Notes: generated from the sequence alone by a model not told the origin. 64,000 nucleotides of DNA from Clostridioides sp. ES-S-0054-01 (GCA_021561035.1 CP067346.1:3813001-3877000); one strand, 5' to 3'; positions 10,103-21,083 are shown, counted from the first letter of the stretch. A program made the numbers and translations.

Positions 10103-10960
10103 ATGAGTAAAAAATTTTCAATAGGCGAAATGTCAAAGCTTCATAAAATAAGTATACAGACACTAAGGTACTATGACCAAATAGGTTTATTTAAGCCTGT
10201 TCATGTTGATCAAGAAAGCAATTACAGATATTACTCAATTGACCAATTTTCACAATTAGATATTATAAAATACTTAAAGTATTTAGGTATGCCTTTAAAA
10301 GAAATTAAATCAAAGCTTGATGAAAATAATGAAGAAATTCTAAAGCTACTGACTAATAAAATTAATATAGTGGACGAAAAAATTAAAGAATTAGAACTTA
10401 TAAAAAAAGTACTAAGTACAAAGAAAGAAACAATGGAAAAAGGTATGAAAGTAGATGAAGTCGGCAAAATAGTGAGAAAACATATTCCACGAAGAAGTAT
10501 CTTATCTATAGAATACGAAGAAGGATTAAGTAGTGAAGAAACTATGGAACTTTCCAGAAGACAAATAGCAAATATATTAGAAGATAATATATCTGTGTTT
10601 TATGGTGGAGTAAGTGGACTTGTATCTATAGATAAATTTTTAAAAGAAGATAAAGTTATTTATGATAATAGTTTTGTAACTGTTGAAAGAGATTTATTTG
10701 ATATAAAATCACAAAAATATATAACAGAAATTTCAGCTGGTGACTTTATTTGTATGACATATAAAGGACCTTACAAAAAAAATTATACTGCTTTTAAGAA
10801 GCTGGTTGATTATGTTGAGTATAAAAGAATACCTATTGAAAATTATATATATGAAATACCTATAATAGACCCTTTGTCTACAAACAACGAAGAAGAACTT
10901 CTAACTGAAATTCAGATACAAGTTAAAAAGAGAGAAATTGACTTAAGATGTTTAGTGTAA
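10103..10960 (+). CDS. MerR family regulator with GyrI-like effector domain
   Basis: The N-terminus is a MerR winged helix: FSIGEMSKLHKISIQTLRYYDQIGL, NYRYYSIDQFSQLDIIKYLKYLG, then a dimerisation helix to about residue 110. Residues about 125-285 resemble the GyrI-like ligand-binding domain of BltR/BmrR-type multidrug sensors, ending EEELLTEIQIQVKKR. The ATG follows GAGGTGA 20 bases after the RluA gene, so it may be co-transcribed with it or have its own promoter. Ligand and targets are unknown. It is one candidate regulator for the 19-bp-spacer promoter at 5629-5659, without direct evidence. Confidence 0.85.
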   Translation: MSKKFSIGEMSKLHKISIQTLRYYDQIGLFKPVHVDQESNYRYYSIDQFSQLDIIKYLKYLGMPLKEIKSKLDENNEEILKLLTNKINIVDEKIKELELIKKVLSTKKETMEKGMKVDEVGKIVRKHIPRRSILSIEYEEGLSSEETMELSRRQIANILEDNISVFYGGVSGLVSIDKFLKEDKVIYDNSFVTVERDLFDIKSQKYITEISAGDFICMTYKGPYKKNYTAFKKLVDYVEYKRIPIENYIYEIPIIDPLSTNNEEELLTEIQIQVKKREIDLRCLV

Positions 10961-10986
10961 TTGTCTTCTCTCAGTAAAATTTCTAA

Positions 10987-11031
10987 GAAAACATGTGGGA
11001 ACATAGCTAATGCCAATTTCCACATGTTTTC
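10987..11031 (+). terminator. Perfect 12-bp stem-loop after the MerR gene
   Basis: GAAAACATGTGG (10987-10998) pairs perfectly with CCACATGTTTTC (11020-11031) around a 21-base loop, 27 bases after the MerR stop. It sits between convergent genes (MerR on plus, carB on minus) and probably serves both, although the U-runs are weak. Confidence 0.6.
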
Positions 11032-11138
11032 AGTATAAATATTTGAGAATGTAAATAAATTTGTGTAAAATATAAAATTTATCTAGAATCTTTTGTTGTA
11101 TAAAATTTATAATCTCTTATATAAAAACTTTATCACTT

Positions 11139-14100
11139 CTACTCAGCTATATTGTAAACTTTTAACTTGTCTTTATTTAGGTGTTTCTTCTTAACCTCTA
11201 CTAAAGCTTTTAGTGTATCCAAGGATGTCATTATTTCAGTGGAGAATTCAATAGCCGTTCTTCTCATTTTAAATCCATCTCTTGTAGAGTCATTTCCTTT
11301 AGTTGGTGTATTTATTACTATATCAACTTGTTTATTTCTTATAGCATCCAGTATATTTGGTCTAGGCTCTTCAATTCTATTTACTATATCTGCCTCTATT
11401 CCATTTTCTTTTAGACTCTTAGCTGTTCCTTCTGTAGCAACAAAAGTATATCCTAAGTCTTTCATATCTTTTGCTATCTCTATAAACTCATCCTTGTCAT
11501 GATTATTAACAGTAGCAAGTACAACTCCTCTTTCATCAGACATATGTCTACCTGCTGCTAAGAATCCTTTGTATAAAGCTTCTTCTAAGTTTTCTCCTAC
11601 ACCTAGAACCTCTCCTGTAGACTTCATCTCAGGTCCTAGACTTACCTCAACCTTAGCTAATTTAGACATTGAGAATACTGGCACTTTTACTGATACTAGT
11701 TTTGGCTCTTTGTAAACTCCTGTGCCATATCCTAAATCCTTTAATTTAGCTCCTAACATGCACTTAGTCGCTAAGTCAACTATTGGTACTCCACTCACTT
11801 TACTTATATATGGAACTGTTCTACTAGCTCTAGGATTAACTTCAATTATATATAATTCATTTTGGAATTCTATAAATTGTATATTAACCATACCAAGTAC
11901 ATTAAGCTCTAAAGCCATTTTTTTAGTGTATTCTACTATCTTTTCTTTTATCTCATCAGATATATTTTGACTTGGATACATTGTTGTACTATCTCCAGAG
12001 TGAACTCCAGCTCTTTCCAAATGTTCCATTATACCAGGTATTAATATATCTTCCTTATCACATATAGCATCTACTTCTATTTCCCTACCAGTTAGATATT
12101 TATCTATAAGTACTGGATTCTTGTGGTCTCTATCAAATGCATCATCCAAATACTGAATTAATTTTTCTTCGTTATAAGTTATTTCCATACCTTGACCACC
12201 AAGTACATAAGATGGTCTAACTAACACTGGATAACCTAACTCCTTAGCAACCTCAACACCCTCGTTAGTCGTCCATACACCTTTTCCTTTTGGTCTATTT
12301 ATGTCTAATCTTTCTAGTAAGTCATCAAATTTTTCTCTATCCTCTGCTGCATCTATATCATCAAAATCAGTACCCAATATAGGGATGTTTTTTTCATGTA
12401 AGAACTTAGCCAATTTTATAGCTGTTTGTCCACCAAACTGTAGTATTACACCTTCTGGTTTTTCTTTTTCGATTATATTTAAAACTTCTTCTTCTGTTAA
12501 TGGTTCAAAATATAACTTATCTGATGTATCAAAATCTGTACTCACTGTTTCAGGGTTATTGTTTACAATTATAGTTTCTATTCCCATTTTTCTTAAAGAT
12601 TTTACACAATGAACTGAACAATAGTCAAATTCTATACCTTGACCTATTCTTATTGGACCAGAACCCAATACTACCACTTTTCTCTTATCACTAACAACTA
12701 CCTCATCATATTGCTCATAAGTTGAATAATAGTAAGGTGATAGAGCTTCGAATTCTCCTCCACATGTATCAACCATTTTATAAACTGGCTGTATATTATA
12801 TAAACCTCTTAATTCATATAACTTTTCTGGGCTTATCTTCATTAAGTCAGATATACCTTTATCAGAGAATCCTTTTTTCTTTAATTCATGTAGATACTCT
12901 TTATCTAGGTCTTCTATTTTTAGAACTTTTAATTTTTCTTCTTGCTCTACTATCCATTTAAATTTGTTTATAAACCACTTATCAACACCAGTTATTTCTG
13001 ATATCATTTCTACTTTATAGCCTCTTCTTATCATTTCAGCTAAGTCAAATAGTCTCTCATCATCAGGTACTACAACTCTAGCCTTTAATTCTTCTAATGT
13101 TCTACCTTCTGATGGTGCATGAACCAACGAATATTTTCCTGTTTCAAGTGATCTTATCCCTTTAAGAATAGCAGCCTCAAAGTTACTACCTATACTCATT
13201 ATTTCACCAGTAGCCATCATCTTAGTTCCTAATTTTCTATTAGCATGTCTAAATTTATCAAATGGCCACTTTGGTATTTTTACTACTACATAATCTAATG
13301 TCGGTTCAAAACAAGCATAAGTCTTTTTAGTTACTGCATTTTCTATCTCATCCAAAGTGTAACCTAAAGCTATCTTAGCTGCTACTTTTGCTATTGGATA
13401 TCCTGTAGCTTTTGATGCTAAGGCTGATGACCTACTAACTCTTGGATTTATTTCTATTATTGCATACTCTAAACTATGTGGATTTAAAGCTATTTGAACG
13501 TTACACCCACCTTGAACTTCTATTGCATTTATTATGTCTATTGATGCCTTTCTAAGTAATTGATACTCTTCATCACTTAGAGTTTGACTTGGGGCAACAA
13601 CTATACTATCTCCTGTATGAACTCCAACTGGGTCTACATTTTCCATATTACATACAGTTATACAGTTTCCATTTCCATCTCTCATTACTTCATATTCTAT
13701 TTCTTTCCAACCTTTTATACTCTTTTCCAGAAGAACTTGTCCTACTGGGCTTAATTGCAATCCATGTGTAAGAATTTCTCTTAATTCTTCCTCTGTATCA
13801 GCTATACCTCCACCAGTTCCACCTAACGTATATGCTGGTCTTACAACCACTGGATATCCTATTTTATTGGCAAATTCAAGACCTGCTTCTAAGTTTGTAA
13901 CTATGTCACTAACTATTACAGGTTGATTTATTTCTTTCATTACCTCTCTAAATAAATCTCTATCTTCGCCCTTTTTTATAGACTCTATAGATGTCCCTAT
14001 AACTTTTACATTATATTTATCTAATATACCAGCATCATATAATTCTACAGCTAAGTTTAATCCTGTCTGACCACCCATACCTGCAAGTAAACTATCTGGT

Positions 14101-14345
14101 CTTTCTTTTTCTATTATTTTTTCTATAAATTCTATTGTTAATGGTTCTATATATATTTTATCTGCCACTTCTTTATCAGTCATTATCGTAGCTGGATTAC
14201 TATTAACTAATACAACTTCAATTCCCTCTTCTTTTAATGCTTGGCAGGCCTGTGTTCCTGAATAATCAAACTCTGCCGCTTGACCTATTATTATTGGTCC
14301 TGACCCTAATACTAAAGTTTTCTTTATACTATCTAATTTAGGCAT
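11139..14345 (-). CDS. carB: Carbamoyl-phosphate synthase large subunit, copy 1
   Basis: This 1068-residue protein is full length for CarB. It has two ATP-grasp halves, with the nucleotide-binding starts [20 protein letters not shown] (about residue 13) and [19 protein letters not shown] (about residue 562). A C-terminal MGS-like allosteric domain follows from about residue 940 ([15 protein letters not shown]). It makes carbamoyl phosphate from bicarbonate, two ATP and ammonia delivered by CarA. GGAGAAAGAGTT precedes the ATG. It follows carA copy 1 (catalytically intact) after a 181-base gap. By eye it is over 90 percent identical to copy 2 at 15834-19040, with the last 200 codons nearly the same at nucleotide level. 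Confidence 0.97.
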   Translation of the reverse strand: MPKLDSIKKTLVLGSGPIIIGQAAEFDYSGTQACQALKEEGIEVVLVNSNPATIMTDKEVADKIYIEPLTIEFIEKIIEKERPDSLLAGMGGQTGLNLAVELYDAGILDKYNVKVIGTSIESIKKGEDRDLFREVMKEINQPVIVSDIVTNLEAGLEFANKIGYPVVVRPAYTLGGTGGGIADTEEELREILTHGLQLSPVGQVLLEKSIKGWKEIEYEVMRDGNGNCITVCNMENVDPVGVHTGDSIVVAPSQTLSDEEYQLLRKASIDIINAIEVQGGCNVQIALNPHSLEYAIIEINPRVSRSSALASKATGYPIAKVAAKIALGYTLDEIENAVTKKTYACFEPTLDYVVVKIPKWPFDKFRHANRKLGTKMMATGEIMSIGSNFEAAILKGIRSLETGKYSLVHAPSEGRTLEELKARVVVPDDERLFDLAEMIRRGYKVEMISEITGVDKWFINKFKWIVEQEEKLKVLKIEDLDKEYLHELKKKGFSDKGISDLMKISPEKLYELRGLYNIQPVYKMVDTCGGEFEALSPYYYSTYEQYDEVVVSDKRKVVVLGSGPIRIGQGIEFDYCSVHCVKSLRKMGIETIIVNNNPETVSTDFDTSDKLYFEPLTEEEVLNIIEKEKPEGVILQFGGQTAIKLAKFLHEKNIPILGTDFDDIDAAEDREKFDDLLERLDINRPKGKGVWTTNEGVEVAKELGYPVLVRPSYVLGGQGMEITYNEEKLIQYLDDAFDRDHKNPVLIDKYLTGREIEVDAICDKEDILIPGIMEHLERAGVHSGDSTTMYPSQNISDEIKEKIVEYTKKMALELNVLGMVNIQFIEFQNELYIIEVNPRASRTVPYISKVSGVPIVDLATKCMLGAKLKDLGYGTGVYKEPKLVSVKVPVFSMSKLAKVEVSLGPEMKSTGEVLGVGENLEEALYKGFLAAGRHMSDERGVVLATVNNHDKDEFIEIAKDMKDLGYTFVATEGTAKSLKENGIEADIVNRIEEPRPNILDAIRNKQVDIVINTPTKGNDSTRDGFKMRRTAIEFSTEIMTSLDTLKALVEVKKKHLNKDKLKVYNIAE

Positions 14346-14526
14346 AACTCTTTCTCCTTATCTAAACAATTTTCACAGCTCTTATCTTCATCATCTATAT
14401 AATCAATTTTAATTACTTTATTTCATTTTAAATTTAAGTTTACTCATTATATACATCTATATTAATTAAATCAAATTTTTCTGATTTAAGTTATTCTTAT
14501 TTTCTAGTTATACATTCTAATACTAT
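14346..14526. other. 181-bp gap between carA and carB copy 1
   Basis: The corresponding gap in the other carAB pair is only 52 bp. This one is AT-rich, with no ORF and no clear terminator or promoter. It could hold a weak promoter or be spacer left by the duplication. Confidence 0.3.
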
Positions 14527-15576
14527 TTATTTTGCTAACTCTAAAAATTTATCAAAAATATAGTCGTTATCTTTTGGTCCTGGACAAGCCTCAGGATGGT
14601 ATTGAACACTGTATACACCTAGCTTCTCATGTCTCATTCCTTCAACAGTATTATCATTTAAATTTATATGTGTCACTTTCATTTGTTCAGGAACTTCTGA
14701 AACATAGTATCCATGATTTTGAGAAGTTATAAATACTTTTCCCTCTTCTAAATCTTTAACTGGATGATTTCCACCTCTATGTCCAAATTTAAGCTTAGCA
14801 GTTTTTCCTCCAAGAGCTAAAGCTAAAAGTTGATGTCCTAAGCAGATTCCAACTATAGGCTTTTTACCAATAAGAGCTTTTATATTTTCTATAACATCTT
14901 CTAGGTCTTCTGGGTCTCCAGGTCCATTTGACAAGAATATCAAGTCAGGATTTATACTTAATACATCTTCTGGAGATGTTGTAGCTGGAAATATTGTTAT
15001 ATCACATCCACGAGCTATAAATGATTTTAATATATTTCTTTTAACTCCAAAATCCATAACAGCTACTTTTGGACCATTTCCTTTTATATGCTCTACTTCT
15101 TTTCTTGTAACTGTTCTAACTGCTTCTGTATTTGAAAACTTATCCAATTTATGTTTAACATCTTCTAACGTACTGTCTTCTAATGTAATTATCCCTTTCA
15201 TTGTTCCATTATTTCTAAGTATTTTAGTCAAAGCTCTTGTATCTATTCCTTCAAGTCCAATAACTTTATTTTGCTTTAAATATTGGTCTATATCAATTTC
15301 ACATCTAAAATTACTTGGAGAATCACTTTTTTCTCTTACTATAAATCCCTTTACTTGAACTTTTTCAGACTCTGCTGATGATAAATTTATACCATAATTT
15401 CCTACAAGAGGATAAGTCATAGTAACTATTTGACCATAGTAAGAAGGGTCTGTTAAAACTTCACCATATCCTATCATAGAAGTATTAAACACTACTTCGC
15501 CTACACTTTCTTCTAAATATCCAAATGCCTTTCCTATAAAAATTGTCCCATCTTCTAATATTAACCTTGCTTTCAT
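14527..15576 (-). CDS. carA: Carbamoyl-phosphate synthase small subunit, copy 1 (intact glutaminase)
   Basis: The start is the ATG at 15576 (MKARLILEDG), with GGAGGT 8 bases before it; a longer frame to 15621 has no ribosome site. The 349-residue product has the CarA N-terminal domain (GEVVFNTSMIGYGEVLTDPSY) and a class I glutamine amidotransferase domain. The nucleophile is Cys245 in GICLGHQ, with His327 and Glu329 in QYHPEACPGPKD and the oxyanion-side SNGPGDPED. It hydrolyses glutamine and channels ammonia to CarB. A terminator (15731-15786) separates it from the upstream copy and no PyrR box is seen before it, so it is probably expressed independently. A TATAAT-like element lies near 15716. 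Confidence 0.96.
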   Translation of the reverse strand: MKARLILEDGTIFIGKAFGYLEESVGEVVFNTSMIGYGEVLTDPSYYGQIVTMTYPLVGNYGINLSSAESEKVQVKGFIVREKSDSPSNFRCEIDIDQYLKQNKVIGLEGIDTRALTKILRNNGTMKGIITLEDSTLEDVKHKLDKFSNTEAVRTVTRKEVEHIKGNGPKVAVMDFGVKRNILKSFIARGCDITIFPATTSPEDVLSINPDLIFLSNGPGDPEDLEDVIENIKALIGKKPIVGICLGHQLLALALGGKTAKLKFGHRGGNHPVKDLEEGKVFITSQNHGYYVSEVPEQMKVTHINLNDNTVEGMRHEKLGVYSVQYHPEACPGPKDNDYIFDKFLELAK

Positions 15577-15730
15577 ATTACAGTACCTCCTATAATTCTC
15601 TTTAGGCAAGCTAAAGAACATTAGCTAAATATAAGCTTTTAAATATCTATATCTATTTTTCACTTTTACATTCTAGTTTTATACTTATTTACATTTATTT
15701 TTTATCTTTTTCTATTATACTACAAATTTC

Positions 15731-15786
15731 TTAAAAAAAAGAAGTTATCTCAAAAGTAAAAACTCATAGAAAAAATAACTTCTTCT
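15731..15786 (-). terminator. Rho-independent terminator between the two carAB pairs
   Basis: On the reverse strand AAGAAGTTAT (15784-15775) pairs with ATAACTTCTT (15748-15739), followed at once by a run of T. It lies about 50 bases after the carB copy 2 stop and should end the pyrF-carA-carB transcript before the second pair. Confidence 0.8.
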
Positions 15787-15833
15787 TTTTAATTTAATAA
15801 TTAAATTCTTAAACTATACAATCAATTTAACCT

Positions 15834-18800
15834 CTATTCAGCTATATTGTAAACTTTTAACTTATCTTTATTTAAGTGTTTCTTCTTAACCTCTACTAAA
15901 GCTTTTAGTGTATCCAAAGACGTCATTATTTCAGTAGAGAATTCAATAGCCGTTCTTCTTATCTTAAACCCATCTCTTGTAGAGTCATTTCCTTTAGTTG
16001 GTGTATTTATTACTATATCAACTTGTTTATTTCTTATAGCATCTAGTATATTTGGTCTAGATTCTTCTACTCTATTTACTATATTAGCTTCTATTCCACT
16101 TTCTCTTAGACTCTTAGCTGTCCCTTCTGTAGCAACAAAAGTATATCCTAACTCTTTCATATCTTTTGCTATCTCTATAAACTCATCTTTATCATGATTA
16201 TTGACAGTGGCAAGCACTACTCCTCTTTCATCAGACATATGTCTACCTGCTGCTAAGAATCCTTTATATAAAGCTTCTTCTAAATTTTCTCCTACGCCTA
16301 GAACTTCTCCTGTAGATTTCATCTCAGGACCTAGACTTACTTCAACCTTAGATAATTTAGACATTGAGAATACTGGCACTTTTACTGATACTAGTTTTGG
16401 CTCTTTGTAAACTCCTGTACCATATCCTAAATCCTTTAATTTAGACCCTAACATACACTTAGTTGCTAAGTCAACTATTGGTACTCCACTCACTTTACTT
16501 ATATATGGAACTGTTCTACTAGCTCTAGGATTAACCTCAATTATATATAATTCATTTTGGAATTCTATAAACTGTATATTAACCATACCAAGTACATTAA
16601 GGTCTAAAGCTATCTTCTTAGTGTATTCTACTATCTTTTCTTTTATTTCATCAGAAATATTTTGACTTGGATACATTGTTGTGCTGTCTCCAGAGTGAAC
16701 CCCAGCTCTTTCCAAATGCTCCATTATACCAGGTATTAATATATCTTCCTTATCACATATAGCATCTACTTCTATTTCTCTACCAGTTAGATATTTATCT
16801 ATAAGTACTGGATTCTTATGGTCTCTATCAAATGCATCTTGTAGGTATTGAGATAATTTTTCTTCGTTATAAGTTATTTCCATACCTTGACCACCAAGTA
16901 CATAAGATGGTCTAACCAATACTGGATAACCTAATTCATTAGCAACTTCAATACCTTCACTAAGTGACCATACACCTTTTCCTTTTGGTCTATTTATATC
17001 TAGTCTCTCTAGTAAATCATCAAACTTTTCTCTATCTTCTGCTGCATCTATATCATCAAAATCAGTACCCAATATAGGTATATTTTTTTCATGTAAGAAC
17101 TTAGCCAATTTTATAGCTGTCTGTCCACCAAACTGTAATATTACACCTTCTGGTTTTTCTTTTTCGATTATACTTAAAACTTCTTCTTCTGTTAATGGTT
17201 CAAAATATAGCTTATCTGATGTATCAAAATCTGTACTCACTGTCTCAGGATTATTGTTTATGATTATAGTTTCTATATCCATCTTTCTTAAAGATTTTAC
17301 ACAGTGAACTGAACAATAATCAAATTCTATACCTTGACCTATTCTTATTGGACCAGAACCTAATACTATCACCTTTTTCTTATCACTAACAACTACCTCA
17401 TCATATTGCTCATAAGTTGAATAATAGTAAGGAGATATAGCATCTATCTCACCTGCACAAGTATCAACCATCTTATATGCTGGTTTTATATTATATAGAC
17501 TTCTCAATTCATATAATTTTTCTGGGCTTATCTTCATTAAGTCAGATATACCCTTATCAGAGAATCCTTTTTTCTTTAATTCAAGAAGATAATCTTTCGT
17601 TAAATCTTCAATCTTCATAACTTTTAGTTTTTCTTCTTGCTCTACTATCCATTTAAATTTATTTATAAACCATTTATCTATACCTGTAATTTGCTCTATC
17701 ATTTCTACTTTATAGCCTCTTCTTATCATTTCAGCTAAGTCAAATAGTCTCTCATCATCAGGCACTACAACTCTTTTCTTTAACTCCTCAATACTTCTCT
17801 CTTCAGATGGTGTGTGAACTAATGAATATTTTCCTGTTTCAAGCGATCTTATCCCTTTAAGAATAGCAGCTTCAAAGTTGCTTCCTATACTCATGATTTC
17901 ACCAGTTGCCATCATCTTAGTTCCTAATTTCCTATTTGCTTTTTTAAATTTATCAAAAGGCCACTTTGGTATTTTTGCTACTACGTAATCTATAGTTGGT
18001 TCAAAACAAGCATAAGTTTTTTTAGTTACTGCATTTTCTATCTCATCCAAAGTGTAACCTAAAGCTATTTTTGATGAAACTTTAGCTATTGGATATCCTG
18101 TAGCTTTTGATGCTAGAGCTGATGATCTACTAACTCTTGGATTTATCTCAATAACTGCATATTCAAAGCTGTGTGGATTTAATGCAAACTGAACATTACA
18201 TCCACCTTGAACTTCTACTGCATTTAATATATCTAAAGATGCTTTTTTAAGCATCGCACATTCTTTGTTACTTAAAGTTTGAGTTGGGGCAACAACTATA
18301 CTATCTCCTGTATGAACTCCAACTGGGTCTATATTCTCCATGTTACATACAACTATACAATTTCCCTTTGAATCTCTTATTACTTCATATTCTATTTCTT
18401 TCCAGCCTTTTATACTCTTTTCAATTAATACTTGTCCAACAGGGCTTAATTGTAGTCCATGTGAAAGTATTTCTCTTAATTCTTCCTCATTCTCAGCTAT
18501 ACCTCCACCAGTTCCACCTAGTGTGTATGCTGGTCTTACAACTACTGGATAACCAATTGTAAGTGCATAATCAAGACCTGCTTGTAAATCTGTAACTATA
18601 TCACTAACTATTACAGGCTGATTTATTTCTTTCATTACTTCTCTAAATATATCTCTATCTTCACCTTTTTTGATAGATTCTACTGAAGTACCTATTATCT
18701 TTACTCCATATTTATCTAGTATGCCTTTTTCATAAAGTTCAACTGCTAAATTTAGCCCTGTTTGTCCACCCATACCTGCAAGTAAACTATCTGGTCTTTC

Positions 18801-19040
18801 TTTTTCTATTATTTTTTCTATAAATTCTATTGTTAATGGTTCTATATATATTTTATCTGCCACTTCTTTATCAGTCATTATTGTAGCTGGATTACTATTT
18901 ATTAATACAACTTCTATTCCTTCTTCTTTTAAAGATTGGCAAGCTTGTGTTCCTGAATAGTCAAATTCCGCTGCTTGACCTATTATTATTGGTCCTGACC
19001 CTAATACTAAAGTTTTCTTTATACTATCTAATTTAGGCAT
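15834..19040 (-). CDS. carB: Carbamoyl-phosphate synthase large subunit, copy 2
   Basis: This second full-length 1068-residue CarB has both ATP-grasp halves and the MGS-like regulatory domain, with all the motifs seen in copy 1 and no frameshift or missing signature. Differences from copy 1 are scattered conservative changes, for example in residues 140-160, 235-265 and 490-540. It follows carA copy 2, whose glutaminase triad is lost, after 52 bases. An intact CarB can use free ammonia. It may alternatively accept CarA copy 1, because the large subunits are so similar that exchange between pairs is plausible. It is part of the PyrR-controlled pyrF unit. Confidence 0.96.
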   Translation of the reverse strand: MPKLDSIKKTLVLGSGPIIIGQAAEFDYSGTQACQSLKEEGIEVVLINSNPATIMTDKEVADKIYIEPLTIEFIEKIIEKERPDSLLAGMGGQTGLNLAVELYEKGILDKYGVKIIGTSVESIKKGEDRDIFREVMKEINQPVIVSDIVTDLQAGLDYALTIGYPVVVRPAYTLGGTGGGIAENEEELREILSHGLQLSPVGQVLIEKSIKGWKEIEYEVIRDSKGNCIVVCNMENIDPVGVHTGDSIVVAPTQTLSNKECAMLKKASLDILNAVEVQGGCNVQFALNPHSFEYAVIEINPRVSRSSALASKATGYPIAKVSSKIALGYTLDEIENAVTKKTYACFEPTIDYVVAKIPKWPFDKFKKANRKLGTKMMATGEIMSIGSNFEAAILKGIRSLETGKYSLVHTPSEERSIEELKKRVVVPDDERLFDLAEMIRRGYKVEMIEQITGIDKWFINKFKWIVEQEEKLKVMKIEDLTKDYLLELKKKGFSDKGISDLMKISPEKLYELRSLYNIKPAYKMVDTCAGEIDAISPYYYSTYEQYDEVVVSDKKKVIVLGSGPIRIGQGIEFDYCSVHCVKSLRKMDIETIIINNNPETVSTDFDTSDKLYFEPLTEEEVLSIIEKEKPEGVILQFGGQTAIKLAKFLHEKNIPILGTDFDDIDAAEDREKFDDLLERLDINRPKGKGVWSLSEGIEVANELGYPVLVRPSYVLGGQGMEITYNEEKLSQYLQDAFDRDHKNPVLIDKYLTGREIEVDAICDKEDILIPGIMEHLERAGVHSGDSTTMYPSQNISDEIKEKIVEYTKKIALDLNVLGMVNIQFIEFQNELYIIEVNPRASRTVPYISKVSGVPIVDLATKCMLGSKLKDLGYGTGVYKEPKLVSVKVPVFSMSKLSKVEVSLGPEMKSTGEVLGVGENLEEALYKGFLAAGRHMSDERGVVLATVNNHDKDEFIEIAKDMKELGYTFVATEGTAKSLRESGIEANIVNRVEESRPNILDAIRNKQVDIVINTPTKGNDSTRDGFKIRRTAIEFSTEIMTSLDTLKALVEVKKKHLNKDKLKVYNIAE

Positions 19041-19092
19041 AAATTTTTCTCCTTATCTAAATGGTTTTTACTATCTGTAAATAATACTAAAT

Positions 19093-20136
19093 CTATATTA
19101 ATGCTAAGAATTTATTAAATATACAATCTAAATCTTCTTTTGTTGTGTATTCTGGAATGTACTGAACACTATATATTGGCAATTCTTTATGTCTCATTCC
19201 TTCTATAGTATTGTCATTTAAATTTATGTGAGTTACCTCTGTATTTTCTGGCATTTCTGAAACATTATATCCATGATTTTGAGAAGTTATAAATACTTTT
19301 CCAGTTTCTAAACATTTAACTGGATGATTGCCTCCTCTATGTCCAAATATAAGCTTTGAAGTCTTTCCTCCTAATGCCAATGCTAAAATTTGATGTCCTA
19401 AACCTATTCCTGTCAATGGCTTTTTGCCTACTAAGTTTTTTATATTTTCAACTATATCATTTACATCTTCTGGATTTCCCGGTCCATTAGATAGTAAGAT
19501 TAAGTCAGGATTTATATTTAAAATTTCTTCTGCTGTAGTCATTGCTGGTACTATAGTTATATCACAGTTGCAAGCTTTAAGAGACTCTAGTACACTATTT
19601 TTAACACCAAAGTCTATAACTACAACCTTAGCACCAGTACCTTTGATATTTTCAATTTCTTTTCTTGTAACATTTTTTACTGAATCTTTGTTACAATGCT
19701 CTTCTAGTTTAGACTGAACATCTTGTAACGATGTATTTTCTAAAGTTATAATTCCTCTCTTAGTTCCATTGTTTCTAATAATTTTAGTTAATGCTCTTGT
19801 ATCTATTCCTTCAAGTCCTATTACCTTATTTTGCTTTAAATATGTGTCTATATCCATCTCACATCTAAAATTATTTGGGTTATCACTTTTTTCTCTTACA
19901 ATAAGTCCTTTTACTTGTACCTTATTTGATTCAACATCTTCTAAATTTATTCCATAGTTTCCTATAAGTGGATAGGTCATAGTAACTATTTGTCCATAAT
20001 AAGTTGCATCTGTCAATATTTCTCCATATCCAGCCATTGAAGTATTAAATACAACTTCTCCAACAGTTTCCTTTAGATATCCAAATGCTTTTCCTTCAAA
20101 TACTGTTCCATCTTCTAAAATTAATTTCCCCTTCAT
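19093..20136 (-). CDS. carA: Carbamoyl-phosphate synthase small subunit, copy 2, glutaminase triad lost
   Basis: This 347-residue protein is collinear with CarA copy 1 (by eye about 70 percent identical) and has an undisturbed reading frame and ribosome site (GGGAGGTAGCTTAC before the ATG). The glutaminase nucleophile is replaced: GIGLGHQ instead of GICLGHQ, Gly245 encoded by GGT at 19402-19404. The catalytic His is replaced too: QYIPEY instead of QYHPEA, Ile327 encoded by ATT at 19156-19158. Glu329 remains, but the following CPGPKD is also lost. The fold-defining residues (FGHRGGNHPV, SQNHGY, RHKEL) are kept. It therefore should not hydrolyse glutamine. It may hold CarB in an ammonia-using state, or have a regulatory role. 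It sits between pyrF and carB copy 2. Confidence 0.95.
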   Translation of the reverse strand: MKGKLILEDGTVFEGKAFGYLKETVGEVVFNTSMAGYGEILTDATYYGQIVTMTYPLIGNYGINLEDVESNKVQVKGLIVREKSDNPNNFRCEMDIDTYLKQNKVIGLEGIDTRALTKIIRNNGTKRGIITLENTSLQDVQSKLEEHCNKDSVKNVTRKEIENIKGTGAKVVVIDFGVKNSVLESLKACNCDITIVPAMTTAEEILNINPDLILLSNGPGNPEDVNDIVENIKNLVGKKPLTGIGLGHQILALALGGKTSKLIFGHRGGNHPVKCLETGKVFITSQNHGYNVSEMPENTEVTHINLNDNTIEGMRHKELPIYSVQYIPEYTTKEDLDCIFNKFLALI

Positions 20137-20161
20137 GTAAGCTACCTCCCAAATATTTTAT

Positions 20162-20878
20162 CTAAGCATTTTCTATTTCTTTTACAATATTAATAGCTGA
20201 TTCTCTTGGATTTTCTGCTTTTGTTATAGGTCTTCCAACAACTAAATAATGAGCACCTCTTCTTATTGCATCTGATGGAGTCACAACTCTTTTTTGGTCT
20301 CCAACCTCTGCTGATTTAGGTCTTATTCCTGGGCAAACTGTTATAAAATCAGTTCCACATGCTTCCACTATCTTATCAACTTCTTGAGCTGAACAAACAA
20401 CCCCATCTATTCCTGCTTCTTTTGCCAGTTTAGCTCTCTTTATAGCTAACTCTTCTGTTGTCATATTACATCCTATGTCCTGTAAATCTTGGTTACTTAA
20501 TGAAGTTAAAACCGTTACTCCAACTACTAATGGCTTTTCTATATTTAATCTTTCTGCTTCTTCCTTAGCAACTAATGCACATTGTCTCATTCCTTCCATA
20601 TCTGATACATGTATTGTCATTAACCAAACATTATCTCTCACTGCAGCTCTCACTGCACTTTTCATAGTATTTGGTATATCATGGAATTTAAGGTCTAAAA
20701 ATATTTTTTTACCTTTTTCTTTAAGATAATCTATTGTTTTCCCTTTTGTGGCAACGTATTGCTCTAGCCCTACCTTAAATATGTCTACACTATCTTCTAA
20801 TCTGTCTATTAGTTCTTTAGCTTTATCAAATTCGTCAGTATCAATTGCAACTATCAACTTCTCTTTTCCATTTATCAT
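20162..20878 (-). CDS. pyrF: Orotidine 5'-phosphate decarboxylase
   Basis: This 238-residue protein is a standard OMP decarboxylase. The catalytic charge network D62-K64-D67 is visible in LDLKFHDIPNT, and the phosphate-binding end is VTPSDAIRRGAHYLVVGRPIT. It converts OMP to UMP, the last step of de novo UMP synthesis. It is the first gene of a unit with carA copy 2 (25 bases further) and carB copy 2. AAGGAGATG precedes the ATG. Its leader carries two PyrR-type attenuators. The other pyr genes are not in this window. Confidence 0.97.
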   Translation of the reverse strand: MINGKEKLIVAIDTDEFDKAKELIDRLEDSVDIFKVGLEQYVATKGKTIDYLKEKGKKIFLDLKFHDIPNTMKSAVRAAVRDNVWLMTIHVSDMEGMRQCALVAKEEAERLNIEKPLVVGVTVLTSLSNQDLQDIGCNMTTEELAIKRAKLAKEAGIDGVVCSAQEVDKIVEACGTDFITVCPGIRPKSAEVGDQKRVVTPSDAIRRGAHYLVVGRPITKAENPRESAINIVKEIENA

Positions 20879-20915
20879 TTTTACATCTCCTTTTTAATAA
20901 AGCCTAAATCCTCAT

Positions 20916-20952
20916 AAAAAAATCCTTACACCAAAAGAGGCACAAGGATTTT
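20916..20952 (-). terminator. Second pyr attenuator terminator
   Basis: On the reverse strand AAAATCCTT (20952-20944) pairs with AAGGATTTT (20927-20919), continuing into a T run. It ends 38 bases before the pyrF start. It follows the second PyrR box in the usual order box, then terminator, then gene. Confidence 0.85.
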
Positions 20953-20994
20953 ATCTATACATAACTCAATTCTTAGCTATGAGATATCTTTCCC

Positions 20995-21008
20995 AGTCTC
21001 TCTGGACT
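20995..21008 (-). promoter_or_regulatory. PyrR-binding box 2
   Basis: The reverse strand reads AGTCCAGAGAGACT, matching the conserved PyrR anti-antiterminator loop (ARUCCAGAGAGGYU type). With UMP bound, PyrR would stabilise this hairpin and allow the terminator at 20916-20952 to form. Confidence 0.88.
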
Positions 21009-21050
21009 AGTTTAAAAGACTTTATTATATTTAAATTTTTATTTTATACT

Positions 21051-21083
21051 CATCAAAAACCTCTAGAAGATTTACTAGAGGTT
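21051..21083 (-). terminator. First pyr attenuator terminator
   Basis: On the reverse strand AACCTCTAG (21083-21075) pairs with CTAGAGGTT (21066-21058), followed by TTTTTGATG. It lies between PyrR box 1 and PyrR box 2 and is a complete terminator by itself. Confidence 0.85.

Noticed and set aside
11167..12961. Several plus-strand ORFs opposite carB
   Set aside because: They mirror the conserved carB reading frame, a usual effect of AT-rich codon use, and lack ribosome sites and homologous features.
15577..15730. PyrR box before carA copy 1
   Set aside because: I searched both strands for the AGTCCAGAGAG core and found none; only weak short hairpins are present.
19402..19404. CarA copy 2 Gly245 as a sequencing error
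   Set aside because: The His codon differs by two bases at 19156-19158 and the following CPGPKD motif is also lost, so one read error cannot explain it.
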